This document shows, piece by piece, positions 62,532 through 64,000 of a stretch of DNA of 64,000 nt (positions are counted from its first letter, which is position 1; each line of letters starts with the position of its first letter). Made by a program: the position numbers and the translations under genes. Below the pieces are notes generated by a model that was given only the letters and a program-made list of their open reading frames with translations, ran no database searches and was not told the origin of the DNA. The stretch covers positions 595,041 to 659,040 of the forward strand of contig NC_016481.1 of NCBI RefSeq assembly GCF_000227115.2. The letters are read 5' to 3'. This DNA is from Naumovozyma dairenensis CBS 421. Taxonomy: Eukaryota > Ascomycota > Saccharomycetes > Saccharomycetales > Saccharomycetaceae.

Positions 62532-64000
62532 ATGAAATTCTTGGATAGCTTAAAGAAACCAATCGTTATAAAAAGAAGAGCGGATTCAAACCATCCATCA
62601 TCAATAATAACATCATCATCATCCTCAATCTTCTCTGATCATGCTATGACCCCTCCTCAGAGAACTCCAGCCAATATACTAAAGGAACTACAACCGACCT
62701 TATTGAAATCAGTATTACCCATCTTAGTTCTTTTGAATGCACAAAGTTCGAAGAAATATTTCGAATGGAACAATACATCTGATACAAAGATCAATAGTAA
62801 ATGGAATTTGGTAACGAGTGGGAACACGTCAGAAACGCTACCATTAGTGACTATCATTTTAACCGGTACAAAATTAAGAATAATAACATCAAGCAGGAAA
62901 AGGGAATTAACAATTGATTTATTAAAGCAAAATATCGAATTATTTCCAACTTTATTAGAATTTAAAAACAACGATTTTTCATTATCTTGCTCATCTCCCG
63001 ATGCTTTATTGACATTATACAGATTTTGCTTACTGTCCATTTTTGAACATTTTTCTATCTTTAAATCATTGACAGGCACTTTGACCTCCGTGTTGGGTCT
63101 ACGTATGTTTGATATGCATATCATATTGAATACTCAATTTAACTTCAAAGATTGGTGTGAAATATACATTGAAGGGGAAGGATGGGTGAAAGCTTGGTGT
63201 GTAGTGAAAAAGAAGAAAAACGGTAATAGTGAAATCAGGTTTTATAAAAATAATAATTCATTAGCAACGAAGAATTTAATTTGTTTTATTTCCCCAGAAA
63301 AGGCTTCAATTCAAGATATTATGTTTTATAATGATAAAAATACGGAGATTATTGGTGACGATGACGATGATGTGTGTGTTGGAAACACTTCGAAGTTTCA
63401 AGATATACATTCATTCTTAAATCAACTAAGAACTATTAAAGTCATTGGTAATATTTGCTTTTTGAATAATGATGGTGGTACTTCAAGTAAAAATTCTTCT
63501 AGATCTTCTTCTATTTCCAACATGTCTCAAATCGATGGCACTAATGTTTCCTCACCTCCTAAGAGGAAGATGTTTTCTCCCTCTAACAAAGGTCATGCTA
63601 GAAGTAGTTCCCATGTTAGTTCTATGACTATGCGTTCTAGTAAATCTATAAAGGATACTGATTATACAATAAACTCTAGTGGGCTATTGATCAGACCAAC
63701 ACCACATAATGGTGTTTTCCATTTAGAAGCATTAATTCGTGTCATAATTCCGATGATGGATGTAATGAAGTTGTATGGTCGTCCAATGAGATTTAAGAAC
63801 GCAAGAAATGATCCAGACTCGTTAATGTTCGGTTTACCAAGATTACCAAATATTGATTACCTAGCTAAGGAAGAAATTGATTCATTTCTATCAGAAAAAA
63901 ATCCAGAGATAGATGCAGATGAAGCTATTGAAGATACTAAAACCTCAGCTTTGAAGTTATTAGGCAAAGTATTATTTGATAACCTGTCGCGCAATGAAAA
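62532..64000 (+). CDS. TPH3: Tandem PH-domain protein Tph3, 3' end outside window
   Basis: Orthologue of YJL016W, a poorly characterised protein with tandem pleckstrin-homology domains related to the Skg3/Caf120 group. The frame is open from the ATG at 62532 (MKFLDSLKKPIVIKRRADSN) to the window end, about 489 codons. A PH-like segment is visible near residues 40-190 (FEWNNTSDTKINSKWNLV, LTGTKLRIITSSRKRELTIDLL) and another from about 195 (NFKDWCEIYIEGEGWVKAWCVVKKKK). A Ser-rich linker (about 305-370) follows. I chose 62532 because it is the first in-frame ATG after an upstream spacer and keeps the basic N-terminus. Order after MPS3 is as in S. cerevisiae. Confidence 0.85.
   Translation, partial: MKFLDSLKKPIVIKRRADSNHPSSIITSSSSSIFSDHAMTPPQRTPANILKELQPTLLKSVLPILVLLNAQSSKKYFEWNNTSDTKINSKWNLVTSGNTSETLPLVTIILTGTKLRIITSSRKRELTIDLLKQNIELFPTLLEFKNNDFSLSCSSPDALLTLYRFCLLSIFEHFSIFKSLTGTLTSVLGLRMFDMHIILNTQFNFKDWCEIYIEGEGWVKAWCVVKKKKNGNSEIRFYKNNNSLATKNLICFISPEKASIQDIMFYNDKNTEIIGDDDDDVCVGNTSKFQDIHSFLNQLRTIKVIGNICFLNNDGGTSSKNSSRSSSISNMSQIDGTNVSSPPKRKMFSPSNKGHARSSSHVSSMTMRSSKSIKDTDYTINSSGLLIRPTPHNGVFHLEALIRVIIPMMDVMKLYGRPMRFKNARNDPDSLMFGLPRLPNIDYLAKEEIDSFLSEKNPEIDADEAIEDTKTSALKLLGKVLFDNLSRNE

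Overview
The window is a gene-dense, AT-rich stretch of nuclear chromosome from a budding yeast of the Saccharomycetaceae. Nearly every long reading frame is recognisable as the orthologue of a Saccharomyces cerevisiae gene. No intron is evident in a protein gene, tRNA-Leu(CAA) carries the usual tRNA intron, and gene order matches S. cerevisiae in blocks. The mosaic of chromosome segments suggests a post-whole-genome-duplication genus, with Naumovozyma or Kazachstania plausible; I cannot fix the species. Two runs of N (6832-7191 and 40536-40751) and two genes broken at homopolymers point to a draft assembly.

Layout. 0-8.5 kb: 5' end of septin CDC11 (cut by the window), TRP3, SAC1 and RLP7, then a gene running into the first gap and an unrecognised two-helix membrane protein with a frameshift. 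8.5-10.6 kb: the longest gene-free stretch. 10.6-20 kb: the divergent pair LST8/SIS1, a pirin-family cupin without an S. cerevisiae counterpart that I know of, ALG6, PHO80, tRNA-Thr(AGU) and PFA4. 20-47.5 kb: SIN3, RPB11, CDC5, TOP1, CSI2, COQ10, MDM12, MVP1, RCL1, a small gene across the second gap, PLB3, HTZ1 and HRD1. This block is the S. cerevisiae YOL001-YOL013 interval interleaved with CDC5 and MVP1 from YMR001-YMR004, as expected where the two duplicated copies lost different genes. 47.9-64 kb: RNR2, tRNA-Leu(CAA), HSP26, POL31, an LSO1/LSO2-type ribosome factor with a frameshift, PET130, BBC1, MPS3 and the start of TPH3.

The genes are housekeeping genes: tryptophan synthesis (TRP3), lipid and membrane biology (SAC1, PLB3, MDM12, MVP1, COQ10), ribosome assembly (RLP7, RCL1), chromatin and transcription (SIN3, HTZ1, RPB11), replication and mitosis (RNR2, POL31, TOP1, CDC5, MPS3), ER protein handling (ALG6, HRD1), chaperones (SIS1, HSP26) and TORC1/PHO signalling (LST8, PHO80). 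Promoter motifs match these roles: a Gcn4 site at TRP3, a five-unit heat-shock element at SIS1, PAC plus RRPE at RLP7 and RCL1, RFX X-box sequences upstream of RNR2, an Mcm1 palindrome at CDC5 and SBF-type sites at CSI2.

The most interesting large-scale signal is that genes flanking S. cerevisiae CEN14 (RLP7, LST8, SIS1), CEN15 (ALG6, PHO80, PFA4) and CEN13 (CDC5) lie within about 25 kb. The PHO80-ALG6 join replaces the place where CEN15 sits, and I see no CDEI-CDEII-CDEIII centromere. I found no transposon, CRISPR array, virus-like insert or toxin gene.
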